NCBI GenBank assembly: GCA_937911845.1
Contig: CALDQF010000096.1
Coordinates: forward strand, 1-19,550
Reading direction: 5' to 3'
Length of the DNA: 19,550 nt
DNA from: an uncultured Phycisphaera sp.
Lineage (GTDB): Bacteria > Planctomycetota > Phycisphaerae > Phycisphaerales > SM1A02
Positions 1 through 8,101 of this stretch are shown here, piece by piece (position 1 is the stretch's first letter; each line of letters opens with the position of its first letter). A program made the translations under genes and the position numbers. The notes under the pieces were generated by a model that saw only the letters and a program-made list of their open reading frames with translations, made no database searches and was not told the DNA's origin.

Positions 1-336
1 CTTGAGCCTGGAGCCATCGCAGCCATTCCCTGTGGGTTCGCCATGGCTTTGCCCGCGGGTTACGAAGCCCAAGTTCGCCCGCGTTCGGGGTTGGCCCTCA
101 AGCATGGTATTTCTATGCCCAACGCACCCGGCACCATCGATGCGGATTATCGGGGAGAAGTCAAAGTACCCCTGATCAATCTTGGAACTGAAGCCTTTGT
201 GGTGGAACCCGGGATGCGGATCGCCCAAATGGTGATTGCCGCGGTACCCATGGTGGAAATCATCGAAACTGAATCGCTCGATGAAACAGATCGCGGGCAG
301 GGTGGCTTCGGTTCCACTGGACTTCAGACGCCGTAA
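1..336 (+). CDS. dut: dUTP diphosphatase (dUTPase), 3' part only
   Basis: The enzyme hydrolyses dUTP to dUMP and diphosphate, keeping uracil out of DNA and supplying dUMP for dTMP synthesis. The gene runs in from the left edge: frame 1 is open from base 1, and the ATG at 43 lies inside the conserved fold, so it is not taken as the start. Four of the five trimeric-dUTPase motifs are visible: RPRSGLA (motif 2), [11 protein letters not shown] (motif 3, with the uracil/ribose-binding segment), RIAQMVI (motif 4) and the glycine-rich C-terminal arm [10 protein letters not shown] (motif 5), which closes over the triphosphate. Motif 1 must lie upstream of the window. The 3' end overlaps the tail of the convergent unknown gene by 13 bases. 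Identification is firm. Confidence 0.95.
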   Translation, partial: LEPGAIAAIPCGFAMALPAGYEAQVRPRSGLALKHGISMPNAPGTIDADYRGEVKVPLINLGTEAFVVEPGMRIAQMVIAAVPMVEIIETESLDETDRGQGGFGSTGLQTP

Positions 337-2111
337 CGAAGCTGCAAGGATCGGATGGTTGCGGCACACCCCTGTCGCAACTGCAACGCCGGCAATTCCA
401 AACCACGTTCATCCAAGAGACTGGCTTCGATGGCATACCGAATCACGTAATCCAACTCTGCGCGGCGCTCGGCGAACGGATCGGGAACCAAACCTAAGGC
501 ATCACGCACAAAAGCCTGCAAAGCGTCGGATTCCAATTCAGGATGCGCTTTCGCCAAGCGAACTGTCAGATCCACCAACGGCGCGCGAGCAAGAACCACA
601 TCTCTTTGCTCATCGGTCTGCAGCATCGCAGTGGGAAGTTCTTTTTGCAACAACTGCAACTCTGCCTTGAGCAAAGAACGAGGAACGCAATGTCCGTGAG
701 GCAACTGTTGATCGGCCTGAAGCAGAGCTTCAATCAACCGGAGCGCCTCGAACGGCCGAAGATCCCCCGCGTCACCCTCTCCTTGCAGCACCGATTTCCA
801 CCACCGATCACGGGCGTTCACAAGTTGGTCTTCGAGGGCACCGTGGGTTTGGGAAAGCCAAGGCACCTCCGACAACTCAGACTCCAGGGCCTTGGGATAC
901 AACGCTTTGGAACGGTCCAAAAACGACTCAATCCACTTCAGCGAGTCATCACCCAGCACCGGATCGGTTGCACCAGCCAGCGCGGCTTGAAGCACCGTCT
1001 CCAACCGCTCGCGATCTTGGGGGAAGATCTCACACCAACGCATGCACCACTCTTCGAGCGACTGGGCATAACCAAGCAGGTTGGAGCGCGTACGAAATCG
1101 TTCGTAAACCGCCAGACGGCCCGGATCCAGAAGGACTTCGCGTCCTCCCAAGATCTCTGGCAAACGAGACAACATCTCACGATCGGCCGAGCGAATTTGA
1201 ATCCGAAGTTCGGGAAAGAGGCGACGGAACAGTCGACCACCTTGGTCTGGATCCATTTCCGTTCGCTTGACAAATTGATCGACCACCACGGCAAGTCGAT
1301 CGACGCCGCTGGTGTCCAAAAGCGCCGCGGAAGCTGTTCGAAGCAACGATTGCCGAAGTTGCTCGACACCCTGAAGCAGCACTTCAGATTCCTGGGGGCC
1401 AACTCGACCCAAAAGATCCACAACCGGTTGTAACACGTCGTAGACGTTGGCTTCATGCCATGCTTGAGCACGAGTGGCTGGGTTCAACAAACGAATTCGA
1501 GTATCGCGAATGTCACTGCGCCACTGCAGACCAAGCTCACCCGAGGGGAAGCCGGCTGCGTCCAGAAAAGCCTGCGTTTGGATGGCACTTTCAAAGCAAT
1601 TTCGAACACTGGGAAGATCAAACCGTTGTCGAAGATCTTGGGCGAACGAATTCCATCGCGGGTCAATTCCCAGATCGAATTGAAGAATCTGAATCGGCGT
1701 TTCTGAAGATCTCGTGGACTTGGCGAGCAGGGCACGACACACAGAAACCAAGTGACCCGGATTTGGCTCGGTCACGCCAAGTTGCATCCACAGCGCCAGA
1801 TTCCCCTCAGCGATCTTGTGGTCCACCTGAGAGGTGAGACTGTGCATGCGAACCGCCCGCGCAAACAAACGGTCCCCGGCAGGGTCTTGGTCGGCGGCTT
1901 CGAGGTGCGCCAAAATAAGTTGACGCCAACCTTGTCGAGCGCGAGTTGGCCAGTCATCTGGGTCACCCAACGATTGACACTCTGATTCAATGGTCTCACG
2001 CAAAACCATCTGGTAAGTGGGCTCGGCCAAAGTGGGTCGAACATCGTCCGCGGCCAATCCAAAGGTTTGACCCAGAAGCAACCCTACCGCTTCAAGCCAA
2101 CAGCTTGGCAT
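324..2111 (-). CDS. Protein of unknown function, 595 residues, last gene of the operon
   Basis: I do not recognise this protein. It looks largely alpha-helical and soluble, rich in Leu, Arg, Glu and Gln, with no signal peptide, membrane segment or nucleotide-binding motif that I can see. The chosen ATG (2111) lies inside the end of the glycosyltransferase gene, overlapping it by 20 bases, and has GGAG seven bases upstream. The frame stays open to a TTG at 2312, but those extra 67 residues (many Trp, Pro and Arg) look like a shadow of the glycosyltransferase C-terminus. The coding overlap suggests coupled translation with that gene. The 3' end overlaps dut by 13 bases. A role near glycan or nucleotide metabolism would rest on neighbourhood alone. 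Confidence 0.75.
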   Translation of the reverse strand: MPSCWLEAVGLLLGQTFGLAADDVRPTLAEPTYQMVLRETIESECQSLGDPDDWPTRARQGWRQLILAHLEAADQDPAGDRLFARAVRMHSLTSQVDHKIAEGNLALWMQLGVTEPNPGHLVSVCRALLAKSTRSSETPIQILQFDLGIDPRWNSFAQDLRQRFDLPSVRNCFESAIQTQAFLDAAGFPSGELGLQWRSDIRDTRIRLLNPATRAQAWHEANVYDVLQPVVDLLGRVGPQESEVLLQGVEQLRQSLLRTASAALLDTSGVDRLAVVVDQFVKRTEMDPDQGGRLFRRLFPELRIQIRSADREMLSRLPEILGGREVLLDPGRLAVYERFRTRSNLLGYAQSLEEWCMRWCEIFPQDRERLETVLQAALAGATDPVLGDDSLKWIESFLDRSKALYPKALESELSEVPWLSQTHGALEDQLVNARDRWWKSVLQGEGDAGDLRPFEALRLIEALLQADQQLPHGHCVPRSLLKAELQLLQKELPTAMLQTDEQRDVVLARAPLVDLTVRLAKAHPELESDALQAFVRDALGLVPDPFAERRAELDYVIRYAIEASLLDERGLELPALQLRQGCAATIRSLQLRYGV

Positions 2112-3243
2112 ACAGCTTCTCCAAGGCATCCACCATGGCATCCACGGTAAATTCGGTTCGAACCAAGGCTTCGGCTTCTTCGGCCCATTGCTGAGACCGT
2201 TGCGGTTGGTCGAGGTGATCCTGAAGGGCGGATCGCAACGCCTCAACATCACCGATGGGCACCAGCCGACCCGTTTTCTCGGGAACACAGACTTCCCGTG
2301 TGCCATCCGCATCGGTGGCCACCACCGGAACCCGAGCGAGCATGGCTTGAACCACCACCCGCGGCAAACCTTCTCGATACGAAGGGTGCACCAGCAGATC
2401 GCAGGATTGGATCAACGAGGGGATCTCTGACGAAGGCACCATCCCTGTCACCGCAATCCGATCGGCGATGCCAAGCTTCCGAGCCAACGCCATGCGAGCC
2501 TCTCTTCTCCAGCCATCCCCCACCCACAGCAACCGAAGACGTTCGTCTCGTTGCATCAATGGCGCCATCGCATGCAACAGGTCGTCGTGGCCCTTCAGGT
2601 CGGCGATTCGGGATACCGTTCCGATGACCATGTGATCCGCATGGAAGCCGTACGCTGCTCGAGTGGCAATGGGATCGTTTGAAGTTCGAAAAGCCTCGAC
2701 ATCCATACCACTTCGAACCAAGTGGTACTGGTCGGGCGTACCCACCCCGGCCTCAAGCATCTGATCACGCATGCTCCAAGACACCACCGGCAGTGCATGG
2801 CAAAGTTTGGCAGCGTGTCGTTCGAGCGCGATGTACAGCCACCGCAGCGGCCATGCCTGGTGGCTGTGGAACGGCATGCCATGCACCGTGTGTACGACGG
2901 CGGGTACGTGCTCTGACCAAGCGGCTCTTCGACCCAAGATGCCCGCTTTGGATGAGTGCGTATGCACCACATCGGGCTTCCAATCGCGAATCAATTTCCG
3001 CAACTCACGTTCGCAGCGCCATTCGCGAAAAGGTGCCGGATCGCGAACCAAATGCGATGACTCCATCCGTTCAATTCCGGGGGGCACGTCAGGCGCCATA
3101 GATCCTTCGGGCCCATGAATTGGGCCGTGTACCAATGCCACACGGTGCCCACGATCTCGTTGACCCCGACACGTCAGCAGCGTGTTCTCTTGTGATCCAC
3201 CACGAATCAATCGGGTGGAGATGTGCATGATCCGAAGACTCAT
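2092..3243 (-). CDS. Glycosyltransferase family 4 (GT-B fold), 383 residues
   Basis: Likely a cytoplasmic or membrane-associated retaining glycosyltransferase that moves a sugar from an NDP-sugar onto a glycan or lipid acceptor; the substrate cannot be read from sequence. The N-terminal domain starts with a Rossmann strand (LRIMHIS) and a glycine-rich loop (RLIRGGSQ). VVHTHSSKAG and VHTVHG are typical of the acceptor domain. GTVSRIADLKGH and WVGDGW mark the donor domain. The C-terminal EGLPRVVVQAM (around residues 291-301) corresponds to the EX7E motif, but the second Glu is Gln299. The ATG at 3243 overlaps the truA stop as ATGA, implying reinitiation; the longer frame from 3291 would run 49 bases into truA. 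Capsule, LPS or other glycan assembly is plausible. Confidence 0.88.
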   Translation of the reverse strand: MSLRIMHISTRLIRGGSQENTLLTCRGQRDRGHRVALVHGPIHGPEGSMAPDVPPGIERMESSHLVRDPAPFREWRCERELRKLIRDWKPDVVHTHSSKAGILGRRAAWSEHVPAVVHTVHGMPFHSHQAWPLRWLYIALERHAAKLCHALPVVSWSMRDQMLEAGVGTPDQYHLVRSGMDVEAFRTSNDPIATRAAYGFHADHMVIGTVSRIADLKGHDDLLHAMAPLMQRDERLRLLWVGDGWRREARMALARKLGIADRIAVTGMVPSSEIPSLIQSCDLLVHPSYREGLPRVVVQAMLARVPVVATDADGTREVCVPEKTGRLVPIGDVEALRSALQDHLDQPQRSQQWAEEAEALVRTEFTVDAMVDALEKLYAKLLA

Positions 3244-4040
3244 GGTGCCCCAGCTGTCCAGCGCCATCGTTCGTCGGGGTAACGCAACCACTCAAGGCAA
3301 AGTCCTTGGGCCGGTGCGGTTGGACCAGACTGGCTGCGATCCAATGAATCCAAAGCCGAACGCACCCATTCAACCTCTCGGTGGCCGCGTCCCACTTCCA
3401 CCAGGGTGCCCGAGATGATGCGAACCATGTTGTACAAAAAGCCTGATCCTTCAACCACGATGCGCAGGCGATGTTCGTCGATGCCCTCAACATCACAGCG
3501 GTGAATGGTGCGGACCGTGGTTTCTCGACCGTGGTCAATCTTTGTGAACGCCAAGAAGTCATGGGTGCCCACCAAGCACTGGGCCGCTTCGTGCATCGGT
3601 GCTGGGTTCAAGGCGTAGGCAGAAAAGGCCACAAAATGTCGATCAAAAAGCGGACGAAGGACCCCGTACTTCCCACCGTGGGCCCAGGTGTAGGAGTACT
3701 GCTTGGTCACGGCCTCACACGATGGGGTGAAGTCTTCGGGCGCAGGTGCCGCATCGACAATGAGAATATCTTCTGGGAGGCGGCTGTTAATGGCGGCCGC
3801 CAAACGCTCGACCGGCACTTGCCCGCGATAGTCAAAGCAGGCCACCTGACCCTTGGCATGGACCCCTGCGTCGGTGCGAGAAGCACCATGCACCACCACT
3901 GGCTCGCCAACTACCCGAGAAACAACTTCCTCCAGCGTGGCCTGAACCGTCCGAATCACTTCTCCGGTGGGTGGGTCTTGGCGTTGCCATCCGCTGTATG
4001 CGGACCCGTCGTAGGCCACAGTCAAACGGAAGCGGGGCAC
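3240..4040 (-). CDS. truA: tRNA pseudouridine(38-40) synthase TruA, 266 residues
   Basis: TruA converts uridines 38, 39 and 40 in the tRNA anticodon stem-loop to pseudouridine. The catalytic motif GASRTDAGVHA is intact, with the nucleophilic aspartate at about residue 57. The N-terminal FRLTVAYDGSAYSGWQRQ and the central GSGFLYNMVRIISGTLVEVG are family signatures. The length is normal. The start is a GTG at 4040, three bases after the upstream stop (4043), with only a weak GGGAAC upstream. The 3' end overlaps the next ATG as ATGA. It sits mid-operon between a kinase-like fusion protein and a glycosyltransferase with no obvious functional link. Confidence 0.95.
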   Translation of the reverse strand: MPRFRLTVAYDGSAYSGWQRQDPPTGEVIRTVQATLEEVVSRVVGEPVVVHGASRTDAGVHAKGQVACFDYRGQVPVERLAAAINSRLPEDILIVDAAPAPEDFTPSCEAVTKQYSYTWAHGGKYGVLRPLFDRHFVAFSAYALNPAPMHEAAQCLVGTHDFLAFTKIDHGRETTVRTIHRCDVEGIDEHRLRIVVEGSGFLYNMVRIISGTLVEVGRGHREVEWVRSALDSLDRSQSGPTAPAQGLCLEWLRYPDERWRWTAGAP

Positions 4041-4042
4041 AA

Positions 4043-5179
4043 TCAGTTCCCGAACAGGTTCTTGGTCCCGAACATTCCTTTGGCTTCAAACCACGCAAGT
4101 GCTTCATCCACCGAAGCAAAGATCCGGGTTGCGGTCTCGGTAATAAAGGGGCTTGGGCTCTTGGCCGGTTTCCACACCACATACACCTCTTTGGTGTGCT
4201 CCCAAGCGTGCTGCAATTCACGTTCAACCCCACTGGACAGGCCTGGAACGCCACCCGGAAGTTCCGGTACCAACGACACGATCATGTCGGATTGGTCGAT
4301 CAGCTTGAAATCTCGCATGTAGATCTGACCATCGATGTCACCAGCGATGTCAAGGATCTCACGAACCGGAATACGGAGATCCTCGGTTTGGTCAAAACCA
4401 CCCCCAAACTCATGGGGCTCCACATCAACAAAATCTTTGCCTTCTTTGGCGGCGGCGATTGCACGGTCCAGCAAGAGTTTCTCGTCGACATCGGCAGGGG
4501 CGAACGTGATGAAGTGCTCAGCCAAAGCCGCGCGGAACTTGGCGATCTCAGCCAAGACATCTGGCATGTCAACCACGTGGCTCATGGGGAACGATGGATA
4601 CACCTTCCGCATCGCGGGACGGGTCACCAACCGTCGACAAGTCTCGTAGGTGGCGTTGTGACGCCCCCGGCTCAAGATGTAGAAATCATTGGGGCAGCCC
4701 ATGGCTTGGGCCAACAGTTCGGTCGCCAAGATTTCTTCCTCGCGCCAAACCATGCAGTCCTTGAGCGTGGCATCAATCTCATGTTCTTTATGCAGACGAG
4801 CATGCACCATCTCGATGTTGTCCACCAGACATATGAACATGTTGGGCTGCAGAGCTTGCATCTGATCAAAATCGAATGCACTGAACAAACCATGTCGCCA
4901 GCGGAATGTGGCGTGGGTGTTGACGATCAAGTCGGGATGGTCTTCAAGGGGATGGCTTCGATTGATGATGTCTTTGAAGGCCGCCCGCCGAAGCGATGCC
5001 AATCGAGAGATGGGCAGATCAAGGATCCGACCATCTCGGATGTCAGGACCCTCTTCGTACATCATCTTCCCAACATGGAAAGAATCGATGCGATCTCCCC
5101 CTTGCCCAGCCAAGTCCACAACTTGGCGCAGGTAGTCGGCTTTGTCCATACCAATCTGTCCGGTCACAACTGCTCGCAT
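4043..5179 (-). CDS. Adenylate-kinase-like ATPase fused to a nucleoside 2-deoxyribosyltransferase-like domain, 378 residues
   Basis: The N-terminal part resembles archaeal-type adenylate kinase or small P-loop kinases: strand RAVVTG, then a P-loop GQIGMDKA at residues 7-14, then LIVNTHATFRWRHG (about 84-97) and a strand with LQPNMFICLVDN (about 110-121), the pattern of kinases that check their product. The P-loop is degenerate: Lys13 is kept, but the usual Gly before it is Asp12 and the Ser/Thr after it is Ala14. The C-terminal part (about 222-366) looks like a nucleoside 2-deoxyribosyltransferase or related nucleotide-binding Rossmann-like domain: IDQSDMIVSLVPEL, then SGVERELQHA, then KEVYVVWKP and SPFI. 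A nucleotide salvage or signalling role is inferred. The ATG at 5179 has no Shine-Dalgarno, but TAAACT lies six bases upstream. Confidence 0.72.
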   Translation of the reverse strand: MRAVVTGQIGMDKADYLRQVVDLAGQGGDRIDSFHVGKMMYEEGPDIRDGRILDLPISRLASLRRAAFKDIINRSHPLEDHPDLIVNTHATFRWRHGLFSAFDFDQMQALQPNMFICLVDNIEMVHARLHKEHEIDATLKDCMVWREEEILATELLAQAMGCPNDFYILSRGRHNATYETCRRLVTRPAMRKVYPSFPMSHVVDMPDVLAEIAKFRAALAEHFITFAPADVDEKLLLDRAIAAAKEGKDFVDVEPHEFGGGFDQTEDLRIPVREILDIAGDIDGQIYMRDFKLIDQSDMIVSLVPELPGGVPGLSSGVERELQHAWEHTKEVYVVWKPAKSPSPFITETATRIFASVDEALAWFEAKGMFGTKNLFGN

Positions 5180-5185
5180 GGCGAC

Positions 5186-5191
5186 AGTTTA
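5186..5191 (-). promoter_or_regulatory. Candidate -10 element (TAAACT), leaderless start of the kinase-like fusion
   Basis: On the minus strand TAAACT lies exactly six bases before the ATG at 5179, inside the 33-base gap after the pyrophosphorylase gene. A -10 box at this spacing would put the transcript start at the start codon itself. No Shine-Dalgarno and no clear -35 box are seen. This would be an internal promoter of the phoU run. Confidence 0.45.
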
Positions 5192-5212
5192 ACCGGCACG
5201 GCACTCAGAACA

Positions 5213-6604
5213 TCACACCAAGAACCGTTCTCCGGCCCCTAATTTTTCCGGGAGTTCACACAACGCCAGATCCGCTTGACACGTCGCGGTGGAGCTTCGA
5301 ATTTCGATTTGGGCCGCGGGTTGTCCTTCAGCACCCTGCGTAAAATGTACCCCGGCCTGGGCCAACCATTTGGCCGCTCGGGCCGATTGAGCCAATTGAC
5401 TGGTCTGTACAGAGTCCGATCCCTCGGCATTCTTGATTGGGGCAAATTCTTCGGCCCGGTCCGCCTCTACCACCAAGGGACGGTCAGCCAATGGCAACGC
5501 ATCAAAAATGAACGTCTCATATTTAACGGCATTCGGAGCCAACGGCTGTTGAACCGTTCCAGTCGACTCGTCAAAGAATGGCACTTTCTTGACGGCACGA
5601 TGGAATGGCAATCCCGTCCCATTCGTCAGACGGTCCAAAAACTCCAGACCAAACACGTGCACCGCCATGTTCCCCGCTCGGAACATCAACTTTCCACCGT
5701 CATCGGTAGCCTCGCACACCTCTTGGTCAAGATCTGAATATTCCAAGACCGTCAACTGGCCATCCTGAACCCCAAAGACACCAACCTTTTCGTCGGCGGA
5801 TCGCTTGGCCACCGCCTTGCTGGTCACTTCACCACTCGAAACAGAGTCCTCAATATGGAGTCCCAAGAAGACGGGGTCTAGCGCCCGGACCAAGGGATTG
5901 TCGACCTGGAAGTAAGACAGGTGTTCGATGCCTTGGCTGCGCAAAGTGGACAACAAGCCTGAACTGGACAAAGCACGAAGCGTGCCACCGTGTCCATCAG
6001 GATTAAACGCAATAGCATCGGCAGCGGCCAGCAACACTTCACCTGATTCGCGATCAACCGAAGGCATCACGCCTTGGGTGAAAAAATGAACGGTGCTCGG
6101 GTCCAGACCAAAGTGGTGATGATCCTCGAAAAAATCCACTGTTGATCCGTGATTCAATGGGCTCGTCATGATGCACCAAGGCACGGTTTGGCCGTAACGT
6201 TTGGTTTCTCGTTCGATTTGACCCGCAAACTGTGCGAACAGCGAATCGCCAGTGATGGGTCCGGAGGGGAACGTTCCTTTCGGTCCATCCCAGCCCAGAC
6301 GAGAGCCCTGACCCCCCGCCACCGTCAGACAGGCGACCTTGCCCTCAGCCAATAAGGCTTGACCTCTGGACAGCGCTTCAACGCGTACGGCACGATCGGT
6401 CAACTCAACCAAGTTTGGTGGTTCAGGGGCCGTCTGAACTTCACCTTGGTCTTCTGCGCTCCACAAACGCTGCATGCAGGAAAGATCCAACTGGGCAAGA
6501 TCACGCTGAAATCGAGCGGCCTGTTCACCACAAAGTTGATCCAAGCGACGAAGAAGATGAGACTGGCCCGCCGCAGCGAACACTTCAGAATCAAATGAAC
6601 ACAT
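5213..6604 (-). CDS. UDPGP-family uridylyltransferase (UDP-N-acetylglucosamine/UDP-sugar pyrophosphorylase-like), 463 residues
   Basis: This is the eukaryote-like UAP1/UGP type of pyrophosphorylase, which makes a UDP-sugar and diphosphate from UTP and a sugar 1-phosphate. The signature is LTVAGGQGSRLGWDGPKG (about residues 93-110), the LX2GGQGTRLGX3PKG nucleotide-binding loop. It is followed by a GPITGDSLF segment, by MTSPLNHGSTVDFF, by the substrate-binding region NPDGHGGTLRAL, and by YFQVDNPLV. These favour GlcNAc-1-P or a UDP-sugar of that type, but the sugar is not certain. The chosen ATG (6604) lies 14 bases after the phoU stop, with AAAGG a little far upstream. A TTG at 6646 would overlap phoU. 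With the phosphohexomutase in this window it could supply UDP-GlcNAc for LpxA, in place of or beside GlmU. Confidence 0.88.
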   Translation of the reverse strand: MCSFDSEVFAAAGQSHLLRRLDQLCGEQAARFQRDLAQLDLSCMQRLWSAEDQGEVQTAPEPPNLVELTDRAVRVEALSRGQALLAEGKVACLTVAGGQGSRLGWDGPKGTFPSGPITGDSLFAQFAGQIERETKRYGQTVPWCIMTSPLNHGSTVDFFEDHHHFGLDPSTVHFFTQGVMPSVDRESGEVLLAAADAIAFNPDGHGGTLRALSSSGLLSTLRSQGIEHLSYFQVDNPLVRALDPVFLGLHIEDSVSSGEVTSKAVAKRSADEKVGVFGVQDGQLTVLEYSDLDQEVCEATDDGGKLMFRAGNMAVHVFGLEFLDRLTNGTGLPFHRAVKKVPFFDESTGTVQQPLAPNAVKYETFIFDALPLADRPLVVEADRAEEFAPIKNAEGSDSVQTSQLAQSARAAKWLAQAGVHFTQGAEGQPAAQIEIRSSTATCQADLALCELPEKLGAGERFLV

Positions 6605-6618
6605 GGTGGCCCGAACCT

Positions 6619-7296
6619 TTACGCTGGATCCGTCGGTGAGGTCCAACCATCAGGCAGATGACGAACAGTTTTTCCCGTTCGTAAATAAATGACCTGCTCG
6701 GCGATGTTGGTCGAATGATCGGCGACACGTTCCAACTGTGCGACGGTAGAACGCAAGCGGAAGGCGTAACGGACCGGCATTTCGGACGCGGCAACTTTTT
6801 GTTCAGCCGAGAGCAAAATTTCGTTTCGGAATCGATCGACCGTGTCATCAAAAGCCAAGACCTGACCGGCCAAGCCTTCATTGAGGTCAGCAAAGGAACG
6901 CACGGCGTCTCGGGTCATCCCAACCACACTGTTGGCCATCACGCGAAATGCGGGATCCGGGGCACGATCAAGATCATCTCGATGGTGCAGCACAATCTCG
7001 GCAATGTTCACGCCACAGTCGGCGATCCGTTCCAACTCGTTGTTGAGTTTGACCACCGTCAAGATGGAGCGAATACTTGCGTGGTCGGTCTCTCCCATGG
7101 CCAAAAGTGGCACCGAGGCACGTTCAATTTCAACGTCAATCCGGTCGATCTCATCGTCCGCCAGCACCGCGGCATTGGCTTTGTCCTCATCGAGGTCGAA
7201 CCAAGCCTCTACGGCCGAGAGCAAGAGGCTCTGAACCCGCTCACCTTGGCGGACAAGGTCCGATCGAATCGCAGCGTGGGCATCTTCAAAGGGCAT
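6619..7296 (-). CDS. phoU: PhoU-domain phosphate regulator, 225 residues
   Basis: PhoU proteins restrain phosphate uptake through the Pst transporter and signal phosphate sufficiency to the PhoR/PhoB two-component system. The protein is the standard all-helical tandem repeat, with the two metal-binding segments visible: NNELERIADCGVNIAE (about residues 85-100) and VAQLERVADHSTNIAE (about 185-200), each with the E-x3-D pair. The length is normal. No pst, phoR or phoB gene is nearby; instead it heads the run containing the pyrophosphorylase. The ATG at 7296 has no Shine-Dalgarno; TAGATT lies six bases upstream. It is divergent from pdxJ, 61 bases away. Confidence 0.93.
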   Translation of the reverse strand: MPFEDAHAAIRSDLVRQGERVQSLLLSAVEAWFDLDEDKANAAVLADDEIDRIDVEIERASVPLLAMGETDHASIRSILTVVKLNNELERIADCGVNIAEIVLHHRDDLDRAPDPAFRVMANSVVGMTRDAVRSFADLNEGLAGQVLAFDDTVDRFRNEILLSAEQKVAASEMPVRYAFRLRSTVAQLERVADHSTNIAEQVIYLRTGKTVRHLPDGWTSPTDPA

Positions 7297-7302
7297 GATG
7301 TG

Positions 7303-7308
7303 AATCTA
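7303..7308 (-). promoter_or_regulatory. Candidate -10 element (TAGATT), leaderless start of phoU
   Basis: On the minus strand TAGATT precedes the phoU ATG by exactly six bases (CACATC), and no purine-rich ribosome-binding site lies between. The spacing puts the predicted transcript start at the start codon. No convincing -35 box was found. Confidence 0.5.
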
Positions 7309-7344
7309 TCGGCACAGTTGGTGGCGGAACGTTGATTCGGGCCC

Positions 7345-7350
7345 TAGGCT
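7345..7350 (+). promoter_or_regulatory. Candidate -10 element (TAGGCT), leaderless start of pdxJ
   Basis: TAGGCT is followed by seven bases (CACCAAC) and the GTG start of pdxJ. The AGG inside the hexamer is the only Shine-Dalgarno-like string, nine bases from the GTG. The arrangement matches the five other genes in this window with TANNNT at six or seven bases. Confidence 0.42.
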
Positions 7351-7357
7351 CACCAAC

Positions 7358-8101
7358 GTGATTCAGCTTGGTGTCAACATCGACCATGTGGCCACCGTCC
7401 GCCAAGCCCGGCGGACGTGGGAACCCGATCCCGTCTGGGCGGCGGCCGAGGCCCATCTCGGTGGTGCCGATGGCATCACTGTCCATTTGCGCGAAGATCG
7501 ACGGCACATCCAGGATGAAGACGTTCGGCGACTTCGCGAACTGGTGCATATCAAACTGAACTTGGAGATGGCGGCAACACCAGAGATGGTCAAGATCGCC
7601 ATCGCCACCCAGCCCCACACCGTGATGCTGGTGCCCGAAGGTCGCGAAGAAGTCACCACCGAAGGTGGCCTGGATCTGGTCTCGGGCCGATCACGACTCC
7701 AGCCACTCGTGGATCAATTGCATGACGCCGGACTCGCGACCAGCGCGTTCATCGACGCACTACCAGGTCAGATTGATACCGCCGCTGAAATGGGATTCTC
7801 TATCTGCGAGGTCCACACCGGACCATACGCCCATGCTTTCCACGAACATGGTCGAGATCCCGAAGCGCCCGAGGTCACAGCACTCCTGCAGCAACTCTCG
7901 GATGCCGGAAAACGTATTCAAGCCGCCGGAATGCGTTTCAACGCTGGGCACGCTTTGAATTACTACAACGTTCAACCCGTGGCCGCGCTGCAAGGTGTAC
8001 GCGAACTGCACATTGGACACTCCATTGTTTCCCGGTCCGTTCTCGTCGGAATGCGTGATGCCGTGAGAGAAATGAAATCATTAATCAGAGAGATGGCCTG
8101 A
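7358..8101 (+). CDS. pdxJ: Pyridoxine 5'-phosphate synthase PdxJ, 247 residues
   Basis: PdxJ condenses 1-deoxyxylulose 5-phosphate with 3-amino-2-oxopropyl phosphate to form pyridoxine 5'-phosphate, the last ring-forming step of the DXP-dependent vitamin B6 pathway. The N-terminal LGVNIDHVATVRQARRT is the family signature. ADGITVHLREDRRHI carries the catalytic histidine near residue 43, followed by KLNLEMAAT with its conserved glutamate, and MRFNAGHALNYYNV and ELHIGHSIVSR line the phosphate sites. The length is normal for the TIM barrel. The start is a GTG at 7358. The stop overlaps the start of the next gene by one base (TGATG), so the two are very probably translationally coupled. Confidence 0.96.
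   Translation: MIQLGVNIDHVATVRQARRTWEPDPVWAAAEAHLGGADGITVHLREDRRHIQDEDVRRLRELVHIKLNLEMAATPEMVKIAIATQPHTVMLVPEGREEVTTEGGLDLVSGRSRLQPLVDQLHDAGLATSAFIDALPGQIDTAAEMGFSICEVHTGPYAHAFHEHGRDPEAPEVTALLQQLSDAGKRIQAAGMRFNAGHALNYYNVQPVAALQGVRELHIGHSIVSRSVLVGMRDAVREMKSLIREMA

Noticed and set aside
543..1433. A 296-codon plus-strand open frame opposite the unknown 595-residue gene
   Set aside because: The minus-strand frame is much longer, has a ribosome-binding site and fits the operon. The plus frame is Arg/Gln-rich and has no start signal. As neither is a known family, a small doubt remains.
2109..2150. Tandem GGCATCCACCAT-like repeat near the glycosyltransferase 3' end
   Set aside because: It encodes a VDAMVDAL helix segment in frame; coding constraint explains it.
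3971..5242. A 423-codon open frame on the plus strand opposite the kinase-like fusion and part of truA
   Set aside because: It is antisense to two well-supported genes, shows no recognisable domain, and mirrors their codon periodicity. It is a shadow frame.
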